A stretch of DNA of 64,000 nt, taken from positions 1-64,000 of the forward strand of contig NZ_BMPY01000004.1 in the NCBI RefSeq assembly GCF_014647835.1. Direction: 5' to 3'. The notes beneath the pieces were generated by a model that worked only from the letters and a program-made list of their open reading frames with translations, was not told where the DNA came from and searched no databases. This document shows, piece after piece, positions 47,293-55,965 of the stretch. Source of the stretch: Microbispora rosea subsp. aerata. GTDB lineage: Bacteria; Actinomycetota; Actinomycetes; Streptosporangiales; Streptosporangiaceae. Made by a program: the position numbers and the translations under genes. Position 1 is the first letter of the stretch, and every line of letters starts with the position of its first letter.

Positions 47293-48687
47293 TCAGCCGC
47301 GGTGCCGGGACGGGCGGGGGCTCGTCGCCTCGCAGCGGCCCTCGGCGAGCACGCAGTCGGCGGGCGCGACGGCCGCGCCGTCGGCGTGGATGGTCAGCGT
47401 CAGCGTGTCGCCCTCACGCAGCGCGGTCTGCGAGCTCAGGGTCAGGATGTCTTCCCGCTGCCGCCAGTCCGCGCCGTCGACCGCCGTCACCCGCCCTCCG
47501 ACGACCAGCCGGATGGCCCATTCGGGCAGGGCGGGCCCCTCGTTGCGTACGGTGAGCCGCGCCGTGTAGCCGCTCTCGTCGCGACGTGTCACCGTGAACC
47601 GCACCCGCACCGCCGGGGCGTCGGCGGCGAGAGCGGAGTCCGTCTGCCCGGCGCCCGCGCCGTCCTCGCCGTTCCCGGTGTCGTCGAGCGCGGTCTCGCC
47701 CGGCACGGTGTTTCCGCTGTTGTCCCCCGGGTCGTTCGCCGTGTCGTCTCCTGTGTCCTCTCCCGGGGCCGTGACGGCGGCGGCGTCACCCACCCGCGGA
47801 GACGTGCGGGACGCGCGCGGGGCCGTGGTGGACGAGGGGCCGCGCGTGCGCGTACGGGCGGACGTGTGGTCGCGGTCCGGGTCGGCGGAGACCGAGGTGC
47901 GGCCCGGCGTGGGGGCCGACGTGGGATCTGACGTGGCCCGAGCCGCCGCCGAGCCGTCCTTGTTGTGCCCTGTGCCGTCTCGCCCAGTGTTGTTTTGTTC
48001 TGTGTCGCTCTCCCGGGCACCGGACTTGCCCGAATCCTCCTGGCCGTTTCCGGCCGGGTCGCCGGTCGGAGCGCCCGGGGTCGGCGTGCCGCCGAGCGCC
48101 GGGCCGGAGTCCGACGCCCCGTACGGCAGGCCCAGTGCGGCACAGTTCTCGGAGGTCGGGCAGGCCGTCGTCGGCTGCTCCAAAGTCAGGGAGGTCCGCC
48201 CGGCGAGCAGCCGCGCCCCGCCGGTCGTGACGCCCACGGCCAGCAGCACGGACAGCCCCGACACGAGCGCGAGTCGCCGCAGGCGTCTCGGCTGCTCGGA
48301 CCGGTCGTCCCGGTCCGGCCCGGCCGGGCCCCGGCTCCCCGGGCCGTCGGCCCGCGCTCGATCGGCCCGTACTCGATCGGCCTTTACTCGCTCGGACCGT
48401 GCCGGACCGGACGCCACGAGCCGGTCGGAGGGGGCGAGAAGGCTAGACGAAGCGAGCCGATCGGACGAGGCCAGGCTCTCGGACTCGAGGCTCTCGGGCG
48501 ACAACGCGGCGAACATCCGGCTCGTCGTCTCCGAGGGCGGCACCGGCCACGGCACACCGCCACCGGTCGTCTCCGGCACGGCGTAGGCGGTCACGGGCAG
48601 GGGTCGCGTGGCGGTCTCCGGCTGGTCTTCGGGGACCGGCGAAGCCTGTCCCTCTTGTGCCTTACGTCCTGCCGTGTGACGACCCAT
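47293..48687 (-). CDS. single-pass membrane protein with CBM2-like exterior domain
   Basis: 464 residues. A long polar cytoplasmic part (1-135) contains two low-complexity repeats, SSDRLASS-type and [16 protein letters not shown] single membrane helix follows ([20 protein letters not shown], about 138-157), then an Asp/Thr/Gly/Pro-rich linker of about 180 residues. The C-terminal 95 residues ([30 protein letters not shown], ending in an ADCVL..GRCE Cys pair) have the pattern of family 2 carbohydrate-binding modules. Not recognised as a named family. Possibly anchors to or senses cell-wall or external polysaccharide. Lies between thiD and thiL. Confidence 0.65.
   Translation of the reverse strand: MGRHTAGRKAQEGQASPVPEDQPETATRPLPVTAYAVPETTGGGVPWPVPPSETTSRMFAALSPESLESESLASSDRLASSSLLAPSDRLVASGPARSERVKADRVRADRARADGPGSRGPAGPDRDDRSEQPRRLRRLALVSGLSVLLAVGVTTGGARLLAGRTSLTLEQPTTACPTSENCAALGLPYGASDSGPALGGTPTPGAPTGDPAGNGQEDSGKSGARESDTEQNNTGRDGTGHNKDGSAAARATSDPTSAPTPGRTSVSADPDRDHTSARTRTRGPSSTTAPRASRTSPRVGDAAAVTAPGEDTGDDTANDPGDNSGNTVPGETALDDTGNGEDGAGAGQTDSALAADAPAVRVRFTVTRRDESGYTARLTVRNEGPALPEWAIRLVVGGRVTAVDGADWRQREDILTLSSQTALREGDTLTLTIHADGAAVAPADCVLAEGRCEATSPRPSRHRG
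48347..48406. repeat. 15-bp tandem repeat inside the membrane-protein gene
   Basis: Four 15-bp units from 48347, 48362, 48377 and 48392, the first two TCGGCCCGCGCTCGA and TCGGCCCGTACTCGA, encode the ADRAR/ADRVR-type pentapeptides of the cytoplasmic region. Units diverge along the array. Confidence 0.6.
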
Positions 48688-48721
48688 GACGGTCCTTCCT
48701 GCTTGCTGACCGCCATACTTA

Positions 48722-48750
48722 ATAACAGATCTAATACACCTTTGTCACAA
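48722..48750 (-). promoter_or_regulatory. candidate promoter of the CBM2-like membrane protein gene
   Basis: On the minus strand TTGTGA (48750-48745) and TGTTAT (48727-48722) are 17 bp apart in an AT-rich island that stands out from the surrounding GC-rich sequence, about 35 bp before the ATG at 48687. Confidence 0.4.
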
Positions 48751-48758
48751 ATTTCACA

Positions 48759-49727
48759 TCATCTACGGAAGTGGTCCCATCCCCCTTGGGCCCGAGTTCG
48801 CCCGTCCACCCGCACGCCGTGGCCCTCGGCGACCGTCCCTATGCGCGTCCATTCGGGCGGCAGCCGCACCTCGGGCGGGAACGTCGCGGCCAGAGCGTGG
48901 TCGTCACCGCCGGTCAGCACCCACTCCAGGGGGTCCGCGCCGAGTTCGCGCGCCGCCGCGGACAGCGCCTCGGGCACGGGCAGGGCGGCGGCGTCCAGCT
49001 CGATCGCCGCGCCGCTCGCGTCGGCGACATGACCGAGGTCCTGCAGCAGGCCGTCGCTGACGTCCAGCATCGCCGTCGCGCCGAGCAGCGCCGCGCGCGG
49101 ACCACAGGGGTACGGCGGCTGGGGACGGCGGTGCGCCTCCAGCAGCGTCACCAGATCCGATGAGCCGCCGGTCACCCCCGCCTGGAACAGGGCCAGCCCG
49201 GCCGCGGCGAACCCGAGGCGGCCGGCCACCGCGACCACGTCACCGGGGCGCGCGCCCGAGCGGGTCACCGGAGACCGGCCGCCGAGGTCGCCCAGCGCGG
49301 TCACGCCGAGCACGACGGTCTCCGAGCGGGCGATGTCACCCCCCGCCACGGTCGCCCCCACCAGGTCGCACTCGTCGCGGAAGCCGTCGGTCAGGGCGTC
49401 CAGCCAGTCCGCGGCGACGTCGGCGGGCAGCCCGAGACCGACCACGAGGGCGGTGGGATCGGCCCCCATGGCAACGATGTCGGAAAGATTCTGTGCCGCC
49501 GCCTTGCGGCCGATGTCATAGCCACTCGACCAGTCGCGGCGGAAGTGCCTACCCTCGATCAGGAGGTCCGTGCTCACGACGACCCGGCCGTCGGCGGCCT
49601 TCACGACCGCGGCGTCGTCACCCGGGCCCAGCAGCACGGCCGCGGTCCGCGGAAGACGTCCCGATATTCGCTGAATTACTCCGAATTCGCCGAGATCTCC
49701 GACTCTGATGGCACACCCCAAGTGCAT
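48759..49727 (-). CDS. thiL: thiamine-monophosphate kinase ThiL
   Basis: 322 residues. Family motifs GEFGVIQRIS, VLLGPGDDAAVV, STDLLIEGRHF, the nucleotide loop AAQNLSDIVAMGA, GGDIARS and MLDVSDGLLQDL. It makes thiamine diphosphate from thiamine monophosphate. ATG has no strong ribosome site but fits the family start. Divergent from the small Lrp-like gene with 47 bp between. Confidence 0.94.
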   Translation of the reverse strand: MHLGCAIRVGDLGEFGVIQRISGRLPRTAAVLLGPGDDAAVVKAADGRVVVSTDLLIEGRHFRRDWSSGYDIGRKAAAQNLSDIVAMGADPTALVVGLGLPADVAADWLDALTDGFRDECDLVGATVAGGDIARSETVVLGVTALGDLGGRSPVTRSGARPGDVVAVAGRLGFAAAGLALFQAGVTGGSSDLVTLLEAHRRPQPPYPCGPRAALLGATAMLDVSDGLLQDLGHVADASGAAIELDAAALPVPEALSAAARELGADPLEWVLTGGDDHALAATFPPEVRLPPEWTRIGTVAEGHGVRVDGRTRAQGGWDHFRR

Positions 49728-49774
49728 TCGAGGTACGGTTACGCTCCGGCACTGATCTCTACCCGGAGGGCGTC

Positions 49775-50008
49775 ATGGTGCAGGCTTACATCCTTATCCA
49801 GACCGAGGTCGGCAGGGCCGCCAACGTGGCTCAGGAGATCTCCTCGATCCCCGGGGTCACACAGGCCGAGGATGTCACCGGCCCCTACGACGTGATCGTC
49901 CGTGCCCAGGCCAACAACGTGGACGAGCTGGGCAAGCTTGTGGTCGCCCAGATCCAGGGCGTGCAGGGCATCACCCGTACACTGACGTGTCCGATCGTGC
50001 ACATCTGA
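49775..50008 (+). CDS. stand-alone Lrp/AsnC ligand-binding (RAM) domain protein
   Basis: 77 residues, the whole protein being a RAM domain (VQAYILIQTEVGRAANVAQEIS, then GPYDVIVRAQANNVDELGKLVV). No DNA-binding part. Proteins of this type are common in actinobacteria and may bind an amino acid or pair with full-length Lrp regulators. CGGAGG precedes the ATG. A lipoprotein gene follows within 25 bp. Confidence 0.92.
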   Translation: MVQAYILIQTEVGRAANVAQEISSIPGVTQAEDVTGPYDVIVRAQANNVDELGKLVVAQIQGVQGITRTLTCPIVHI

Positions 50009-50031
50009 GCGGAAGGCGAGCCGGGGGCGGG

Positions 50032-50496
50032 ATGCGAGAGGCGAAGAGAAACCCGCGCGTCGCGCTGCCGGGCGCCGTCCTGACAGCGCTCGCCCTCGTC
50101 GCCGCCTGCTCGTCCTGCTCGTCCACGGTGCACGTGGAGCCGCCGACGCCGACCGGTGAGGCCGCGGCGGCCTGCCGCAAGCTCGACGCGGCGCTGCCGA
50201 AGACGCTCGACGGGCTCGACCGGACCGGTTCCGAACCCCCCTCGCCGTACGTCGCCGTCTGGGGCGACGGCCAGATCGCCCTGCGCTGCGGCGTGCCCCG
50301 GCCAGCCGCGATGGAGCCGACGGCGCAGGTCGCCGACATCAACGGCGTCGGCTGGTTCCAGGATCCGCGGCGCCCGACGCTGTTCACGTCCACCAACCGG
50401 GTCGCGTACGTCGAGGTGACGATCGGGAAGGAGCACCAGCCCGGGTCGGTGCTGGTCGACCTGGCCGCGCCGATCAAGTCGAGCATCCCCGAGTGA
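50032..50496 (+). CDS. DUF3515 family lipoprotein
   Basis: 154 residues from the ATG at 50032, with GGGGGCGGG upstream. An N-terminal signal with lipobox LVAAC at about residue 22, followed by CSSCSS, so it is a membrane-anchored exterior protein. The body matches DUF3515: ACRKLDAALPKTLDG, then YVAVWGDGQIALRCGVPRPA, and TNRVAYVEVTIGKEHQP. Function unknown. Lies next to ddl in many actinobacteria, here convergent with it, the two stops being adjacent. Confidence 0.88.
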   Translation: MREAKRNPRVALPGAVLTALALVAACSSCSSTVHVEPPTPTGEAAAACRKLDAALPKTLDGLDRTGSEPPSPYVAVWGDGQIALRCGVPRPAAMEPTAQVADINGVGWFQDPRRPTLFTSTNRVAYVEVTIGKEHQPGSVLVDLAAPIKSSIPE

Positions 50497-51612
50497 TTAC
50501 CGCAGGCCCGTCGGCCGGTGCAGCGCGAGCTGGATGAGCCGGTCGACGAGGTCGGCGTACGGCAGGCCGGTGGCGGCCCACAACTGCGGCGCGACCGACA
50601 GCGACGTGAAGCCCGGCATCGTGTTGATCTCGTTCACGATCAGCTCGCCGGACGGCGTGTAGAAGAAGTCGACCCGTGAGAGCCCCTCGCAGCCGAGCGC
50701 CTCGAACGCCCGGACCGCCATAGAGCGCACCGTCTCCGCCACCTCGGCGGGGATGTCGGCCGGAACCTGAAGTTCCATCTGGTCGGGGTAGTACTTGGCT
50801 TCAAAGTCGAAGAACTCGTGGTCGCCCCGGACGAGCACCTCGCCGGGAACGCTCGCCTCGGGCGGGGCGTCGCCGAGCGACTCCAGCACCGCGCACTCGA
50901 CCTCCCGGCCGACGATGGCGGCCTCGACCAGCACCTTCGGGTCGTGCTCGCGGGCGGCCTCGATCGCCGCCTCCAGCGACTCCGGGTCGTGCGCCTTGGA
51001 GATGCCCTGCGACGACCCGGCCCTGGACGGCTTGACGAACACCGGCCAGCCCAGTTCCTCGATCTCCTTGAGCACCCGGCCGCGGTCGAGCCGCCAGTCG
51101 CGGTCGCGTACGACGACGAACGGGCCGACCGGCAGCCCGGCGGCACGCAAGACCATCTTCATGTACGCCTTGTCCATGCCGACCGCGCTGGCCAGCACGC
51201 CGGAGCCGACGTAGCGGACACCGGCCATCTCCAGCAGGCCCTGGATCGTCCCGTCCTCGCCGAACGGCCCGTGCAGCATGGGGAACACGACGTCAACCCG
51301 GCCGAGCTCGACCGGGATCTCCCCGGGCTGGAGAGCCACGAGAGTGCCGGACTCCGCGGGCAGCGCGAGCGCCGTGCCCGAGTCGTCCACTTCGGGCAGG
51401 CGGCCGGACTCGATCGCGTAGGACTGGGTGCTCGACGCCAGCACCCAGCGTCCGTCCTGGGCGATGCCGATGGGGATGACCTCGTACTTCGACCGGTCGA
51501 TGGCCTCAAGCACACTGCCCGCGCCCATCAGGGAAACAGCGTGCTCGGAGTTGCGGCCGCCGAAGACGACTGCCACGCGCACGCGCGACGGGGACTCGCG
51601 ATCCTCATTCAT
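50497..51612 (-). CDS. ddl: D-alanine--D-alanine ligase
   Basis: 371 residues from the ATG at 51612; an in-frame ATG at 51660 would add 16 unlikely residues. ATP-grasp fold. VAVVFGGRNSEHAVS is the signature. VFPMLHGPFGEDGTIQGLLE holds the substrate-binding region, KPSRAGSSQGISK the ATP-grasp loop, and SRVDFFYTPSGELIVNEINTMPGFT the metal site. It makes the D-Ala-D-Ala dipeptide for peptidoglycan. Follows gpsA on the same strand. No sign of a D-Ala-D-Lac type replacement noted. Confidence 0.95.
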   Translation of the reverse strand: MNEDRESPSRVRVAVVFGGRNSEHAVSLMGAGSVLEAIDRSKYEVIPIGIAQDGRWVLASSTQSYAIESGRLPEVDDSGTALALPAESGTLVALQPGEIPVELGRVDVVFPMLHGPFGEDGTIQGLLEMAGVRYVGSGVLASAVGMDKAYMKMVLRAAGLPVGPFVVVRDRDWRLDRGRVLKEIEELGWPVFVKPSRAGSSQGISKAHDPESLEAAIEAAREHDPKVLVEAAIVGREVECAVLESLGDAPPEASVPGEVLVRGDHEFFDFEAKYYPDQMELQVPADIPAEVAETVRSMAVRAFEALGCEGLSRVDFFYTPSGELIVNEINTMPGFTSLSVAPQLWAATGLPYADLVDRLIQLALHRPTGLR

Positions 51613-51697
51613 GATGCCCGAATCTACCGTGTTCGAGGCGCAAAATGGCTTGTCAGCCACGCGCGTCGCGGGGCACGCCGTCCCCGATCAAGCGAGG

Positions 51698-52717
51698 TCA
51701 GACGCCGTAGCGCTCCGGCTTGGGCGTGCGGGACATCAGCAGAACGGCCGCCTCCGCGGGGGTCATGCCGTCGTGTACGACGCCGACGACCACCTCGGTG
51801 ATGGGCATCTCCACGTCGTGCTTCCTGGCCAGTTCGAGCACGGACTCGCACGACTTGACGCCCTCGGCCGTCTGTTTCGTGGCCGCGACGACCTCGGCCA
51901 GCGTCATGCCGCGGCCCAGGTTCTCGCCGAAGGTGCGGTTGCGCGACAGCGGCGAGGTGCAGGTCGCGACGAGGTCGCCCATGCCGGCGAGGCCGGCGAA
52001 CGTGTGCTGGTCCGCCCCGAGCACCGCGCCCAGCCGGGCGATCTCGGCCAGCCCGCGCGTCATGAGCGTCGCCCGCACGTTGTCGCCCAGGCCCATGCCG
52101 ACCGCGACCCCGACGGCCAGCGCGATGACGTTCTTGACCGCGCCGCCGAGCTCGACGCCCACGACGTCCGGGTTCGTGTACGTCCGGAACCACGGCAGGT
52201 GACACGCCTCCTGGAGCCGGGCGGCCACCTCCTCGTCGGAGCACGCGACGACGGCCGCGGCGGGCTGCCGCCGGGCCAGCTCGGGCACCAGGTTGGGCCC
52301 GGAGACCACGGCCACCCGGCGCTCGGGCACCTCGGCCACCTCGCAGATGACCTCGCTCATCCGCTTGCAGGTGCCGAGCTCGACGCCCTTCATCAGGCTG
52401 ACCAGCACGGCCTCCGGCGGGATGTGGGGCTTCCACACCTGGAGGTTGGCGCGCAAGGTCTGGGACGGCACCGCGAGCACCACGAAATCGGCCCCCTCCA
52501 TGGCCTCGGCGGGGTCCGTCGTGGCGCGGATCGTGTCGGGCAGCCGCGTCCCCGGCAGATATTCGGGGTTCTCCCCGGTCTCGTTGATCGCGTCGACGAT
52601 CTCCGCCCGTCTGCCCCACAGGGTCGTGGGGGTGCCGGCCTCGGCGAGGATCATCGCGAACGTGGTGCCCCACGAGCCCGTTCCGAAAACAGCCGCCCTG
52701 CTCACTGGCCGCACCAC
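51698..52717 (-). CDS. gpsA: NAD(P)H-dependent glycerol-3-phosphate dehydrogenase
   Basis: 339 residues from the GTG at 52717; a GTG four codons later is possible. The Rossmann loop is VFGTGSWGTTFA. VLVSLMKGVE and GVELGGAVKNVIALAVG hold the catalytic Lys, and GLAGMGDLVATC the substrate site. It makes sn-glycerol-3-phosphate for phospholipids. Its stop is 86 bp from the ddl start, and it follows plsC, a lipid-synthesis operon shared across actinobacteria. Confidence 0.95.
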   Translation of the reverse strand: MVRPVSRAAVFGTGSWGTTFAMILAEAGTPTTLWGRRAEIVDAINETGENPEYLPGTRLPDTIRATTDPAEAMEGADFVVLAVPSQTLRANLQVWKPHIPPEAVLVSLMKGVELGTCKRMSEVICEVAEVPERRVAVVSGPNLVPELARRQPAAAVVACSDEEVAARLQEACHLPWFRTYTNPDVVGVELGGAVKNVIALAVGVAVGMGLGDNVRATLMTRGLAEIARLGAVLGADQHTFAGLAGMGDLVATCTSPLSRNRTFGENLGRGMTLAEVVAATKQTAEGVKSCESVLELARKHDVEMPITEVVVGVVHDGMTPAEAAVLLMSRTPKPERYGV

Positions 52718-52758
52718 TCCCCTTGTTCCGCGCGCTCTTCCCTCACCGTACGCTCCGC

Positions 52759-53538
52759 TCAGCCGTTGGCCGCGTCTTTGGGGTCATAGAGGGTCTCTGG
52801 GGCCTTCTCGTTCCGAATCTCGGCCAGCAGGTCGGTGATGGCGGCCATGATGTCGGCGGTCGCGTCGCGCAGGACCGAGCCGCGCATGGGCTGGTCGGCG
52901 TACTTGGACAGGTCGACCGGCGGCCCGGCGAGCACGTGGAAGGTCTTGCGGGGCAGCAGCCGGGGCTTCTTCTCCCCGTACGGCAGCAGCTCCTGGGCGC
53001 CCCAGTGGGCGATCGGGATGACCGGCACGCCGGTCGCGAGGGCCAGCCGGGCGGCGCCGGTCTTGCCGACCATGGGCCACAGGTCGGGATCACGGGTGAT
53101 CGTGCCCTCGGGATAGAACAGGATGCAGGCGCCGTTCCGCAGCCGCTCCTCGGCGATCTTGAGCGACTTGGTGGCCTCGGTGCTGTTCCGCTCGACGGGG
53201 ATGGCCTGGAGCTGGGAGATGGCGTGGCCGAGCCCGCGGATCCGGAAAAGACCCGACTTGGCCAGGATCGTCGGCCACCGGCCGTTGTTGTACAGGTAGT
53301 GCGAGAGCAGCACGGGGTCGGACCACGACAGGTGGTTGGCCGCGATGATCAGCCCGCCGGTGCGGGGGATGTGCTCCCCGCCGCGCCATCTCCGCTTCAC
53401 GAACAGCCGCGAGATCGGCTTCACGACGATGACCGCGAGCGCCTCCCAAAAGCGCGGCGGCCGACCGGCGCGGCGGCTCGCCGTGGCGGGGGCTGCGGGG
53501 GTGGTCGGGGCGGACGAGGGCTCACTGGGGTGACTCAC
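52759..53538 (-). CDS. plsC: 1-acyl-sn-glycerol-3-phosphate acyltransferase (PlsC)
   Basis: 259 residues from a GTG with GGAG upstream. The catalytic NHLSWSD (HX4D motif), the VERNST region, and the lysophosphatidic acid loop FYPEGTITRD are present. A Pro/Ala-rich start precedes a hydrophobic segment (WEALAVIVVKPISRLFV) for membrane contact. It makes phosphatidic acid. Co-transcribed with gpsA, 41 bp upstream of it. Divergent from fbiD. Confidence 0.92.
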   Translation of the reverse strand: MSHPSEPSSAPTTPAAPATASRRAGRPPRFWEALAVIVVKPISRLFVKRRWRGGEHIPRTGGLIIAANHLSWSDPVLLSHYLYNNGRWPTILAKSGLFRIRGLGHAISQLQAIPVERNSTEATKSLKIAEERLRNGACILFYPEGTITRDPDLWPMVGKTGAARLALATGVPVIPIAHWGAQELLPYGEKKPRLLPRKTFHVLAGPPVDLSKYADQPMRGSVLRDATADIMAAITDLLAEIRNEKAPETLYDPKDAANG

Positions 53539-53591
53539 AGGGTCTCCAAATCACCGGAATCCGGGACAAGTCTCCCGGTTGGCCATAGGCG

Positions 53592-54263
53592 ATGTCGAGG
53601 CGGGATGCTACAAGCATGCACCTCGCGCGATGGTCAATAGTGGTCCCGGTGAAAACCTTGATCCGGGCCAAGACCCGGCTCGCCGCGGCGGCGGGGCCGT
53701 ACCGGACCGATCTGGCGGTCGCCGTGGCCACCGACACCGTGTCGGCGGCGCTGCGGTGCCCGCTGGTGGCGCGCGTGGTGGTCGTCACGGCCGACCCGCT
53801 GCCCGCGCGGCGGCTGGGCGCGCTCGGGGCGCATGTGGTGGCCGATCCCGACCGGGGGCTGAACACCGCCCTGCGCACCGGCGCGGAGGAGGCCGTACGG
53901 CTCGCGCCGGGCGACGCCGTCGGCGCCCTGCAGGCCGACCTGCCCGCCCTGCGCCCCGCGGAGCTGGAGACGGTGCTCGCGGCGGCGGCGGAGCTCGATC
54001 AAGCGTTCGTCGCCGACGCGGCCGAGGTGGGCACGACGTTCTACGGCGTACGGCCGGGCGTGCCCTTCCGGCCCGGGTTCGGCGGCGAGTCGAGGGACAG
54101 GCACCTGTCCCGTGGGGCCAAGGAGCTGACCCTGTCCGACATCCCCTCCGTACGCAGGGACGTGGACACCATTGAGGACCTGCGCGACGCCCTGGCCCTG
54201 GGCGTCGGCCCCGCGACCGCCGAGGTCGCCGCTCTGATCCTCGGCCGGACACCCGAAGGGTGA
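53592..54263 (+). CDS. fbiD: phosphoenolpyruvate/2-phospho-lactate guanylyltransferase (F420 synthesis)
   Basis: 223 residues; an ATG at 53616 may be the true start (MHLARWSIVVPVKTL). The nucleotidyl-transferase fold has VPVKTLIRAKTRL, VVVVTADP, and GALQADLPALRPAEL, matching CofC/FbiD, which activates phosphoenolpyruvate or phospholactate with GTP in coenzyme F420 synthesis. Divergent from plsC. The stop codon lies inside a 14-bp hairpin stem. F420 is widely used by actinobacteria, so the call fits. Confidence 0.9.
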   Translation: MSRRDATSMHLARWSIVVPVKTLIRAKTRLAAAAGPYRTDLAVAVATDTVSAALRCPLVARVVVVTADPLPARRLGALGAHVVADPDRGLNTALRTGAEEAVRLAPGDAVGALQADLPALRPAELETVLAAAAELDQAFVADAAEVGTTFYGVRPGVPFRPGFGGESRDRHLSRGAKELTLSDIPSVRRDVDTIEDLRDALALGVGPATAEVAALILGRTPEG

Positions 54264-54295
54264 CCGCGCCGCCCCCCGCACCGGCGCGGTCACCC
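54258..54295. terminator. bidirectional terminator overlapping the fbiD stop
   Basis: GGGTGACCGCGCCG (54258-54271) and CGGCGCGGTCACCC (54282-54295) make a perfect 14-bp stem with a 10-nt loop between convergent fbiD and the MFS gene. Confidence 0.8.
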
Positions 54296-54308
54296 GTGGC
54301 GTCGCGCG

Positions 54309-55772
54309 TCAGTGGGCCGCCTCCGCGTTCTCCCGGGCCCGCTTCGGCAGGAGGAAGGCCACGACGAAGGTGAGCAGGAGCATTCCGGCGACCACCCAGA
54401 GCGTGGCCTTCATGGCCTGGTCGAAGCTCCCGGCGGTGGGCACGCCGCCCAGCAGGTCGAAGAAGATCGTGCCGAGCAGGGCCACGCCGAACGCGTTGCC
54501 GAGCTGCTGCACGGCCGTCAGCGTGCCGGACGCCGAGCCCGTCTCGTGCTCTTCCACACCGGCGAGCACGATGTCGAAGAACGGCGACATCAGCAGGCCC
54601 ATGCCGACGCCGCTGACGATCAGCGCGGGGGTGAGCTGCCAGGGGCTGACGTGCGTGCCCGCGATGTGCAGCGTGAGCAGGACGCCGAGCACGCCGAGCG
54701 TCATGACCAGAATGCCGCCCTGGAGCAGCTTGCGCCCGAACTTCTGCAGCCCCTGCGCCAGCCCGAATCCGAGGATCATGCCGCCCGACCAGGGCACCAT
54801 CGCGAGCCCGGCCTTGAGCGGCGAGTAGCCGAGCCCGAGCTGGCAGTAGAGGTTGAAGGCCAGCATGAACCCGGCCATGCCGGAGAAGAACACCATGCCG
54901 GTGAACAGGCCGCCGGTGAACGCCCGCTTGCGGAACAGGCTCGGCACGATCAGCGGGTCGCCGCCCGCGCGGCTGCGGCGGGACTGGAACCAGCCGAAGA
55001 CGGCGAACACGAGCACCGAGGCGGCCAGCATGATGAACGCCCACGCGGGCCAGTCGTTCTCGCGGCCCTGCACCAGCGGGTAGATCACCAGGAAGGCGCC
55101 CACGGACGCGAGCACGACCCCGCCCAGGTCGAGCCGCGGCGGCCGCGGCGACCGCGACTCGGGCAGGAAGCGCAGCCCGGCGAGCAAGGCGGCCAGACCC
55201 AGCGGCAGGTTGACAATGAAGATCATCCGCCAGCTCGTGCCCCAGAAGTCGGCCGTCACGAGCCAGCCGGCGAGGATCGGGCCGCCGACCGCCGACAATC
55301 CCATGACCGGCCCGAACATGCCGAACGCCTTGCCCACCTCGCTGGGCGGGAACATCTCCTTGATCATGCCGAGGCCCTGCGGGAGCATGACGGACCCGAA
55401 CACGCCCTGGATCACCCGGGCGGCGATCAGCACCTCGGGCGACTGGGCTATGGCGCACACCAGGGAGCCCACGGTGAACCCGGCCGCCCCGATCAGGAAC
55501 ATGCGCTTGCGGCCGAAGATGTCCCCGAGGCGGCCGCCGGTGATCAGCCCCACCGCCATCGAGAGCGTGTAGGCGGCGCCCAGCCACTGGATGACGGCCT
55601 CGGAGCCGCCCAGGTCGGCGCGCATCTCGGGAGCCGCGATGTTGGTGACCATCGCGTCGACGAGGTCCATGACCTCCCCGGCGAGGATCACGAAGAGAGC
55701 GGCCCAGCGCCAGCGGTACGCCGCCCTTGTCACGTGTGCCGACGGCGCCGCCGTCGTGATGGATTCGGACAT
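54309..55772 (-). CDS. MFS multidrug exporter, DHA2 (14-helix) type
   Basis: 487 residues from the ATG at 55772, with AAGGAG in front. About 14 membrane helices. Motif A is GRLGDIFGRKRMF and motif C-like GPVMGLSAVGGPILAGWL is in helix 5, typical of DHA2 drug:H+ antiporters such as QacA, EmrB or actinomycete antibiotic exporters. Substrate unknown. Divergent from a TetR gene, with several GTGTTC half-sites and tandem repeats between, so drug-inducible expression is likely. Confidence 0.9.
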   Translation of the reverse strand: MSESITTAAPSAHVTRAAYRWRWAALFVILAGEVMDLVDAMVTNIAAPEMRADLGGSEAVIQWLGAAYTLSMAVGLITGGRLGDIFGRKRMFLIGAAGFTVGSLVCAIAQSPEVLIAARVIQGVFGSVMLPQGLGMIKEMFPPSEVGKAFGMFGPVMGLSAVGGPILAGWLVTADFWGTSWRMIFIVNLPLGLAALLAGLRFLPESRSPRPPRLDLGGVVLASVGAFLVIYPLVQGRENDWPAWAFIMLAASVLVFAVFGWFQSRRSRAGGDPLIVPSLFRKRAFTGGLFTGMVFFSGMAGFMLAFNLYCQLGLGYSPLKAGLAMVPWSGGMILGFGLAQGLQKFGRKLLQGGILVMTLGVLGVLLTLHIAGTHVSPWQLTPALIVSGVGMGLLMSPFFDIVLAGVEEHETGSASGTLTAVQQLGNAFGVALLGTIFFDLLGGVPTAGSFDQAMKATLWVVAGMLLLTFVVAFLLPKRARENAEAAH

Positions 55773-55786
55773 CACCTCTCCTTGCT

Positions 55787-55935
55787 GAACAGTGTTCTTG
55801 TAAAGTGAGCGTCGTTCTATCACCGATCAGTGTTCAGCGACAAGTGCGACGTTCTGAAGATATATCTCGACTTGGGCCAGTACAAGATATATCTCGTCTT
55901 GAGAGCGGTGTTCGTGAGCGCGGAGCGGTGTTCAC
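55787..55935. promoter_or_regulatory. operator region between MFS exporter and TetR genes
   Basis: Contains the palindrome GAACAGTGTTC (55787-55797), three more GTGTTC half-sites (55830, 55908 and 55928), two 18-bp direct repeats AAGATATATCTCGACTTG (55857-55874) and a one-mismatch copy (55884-55901), each holding the palindrome AGATATATCT. Density of sites fits multi-site TetR control. The AT-rich repeats could bind a second factor. Confidence 0.6.
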
Positions 55936-55965
55936 TAGCATGTGCGGAACAGCGGGAGGTCCTTC

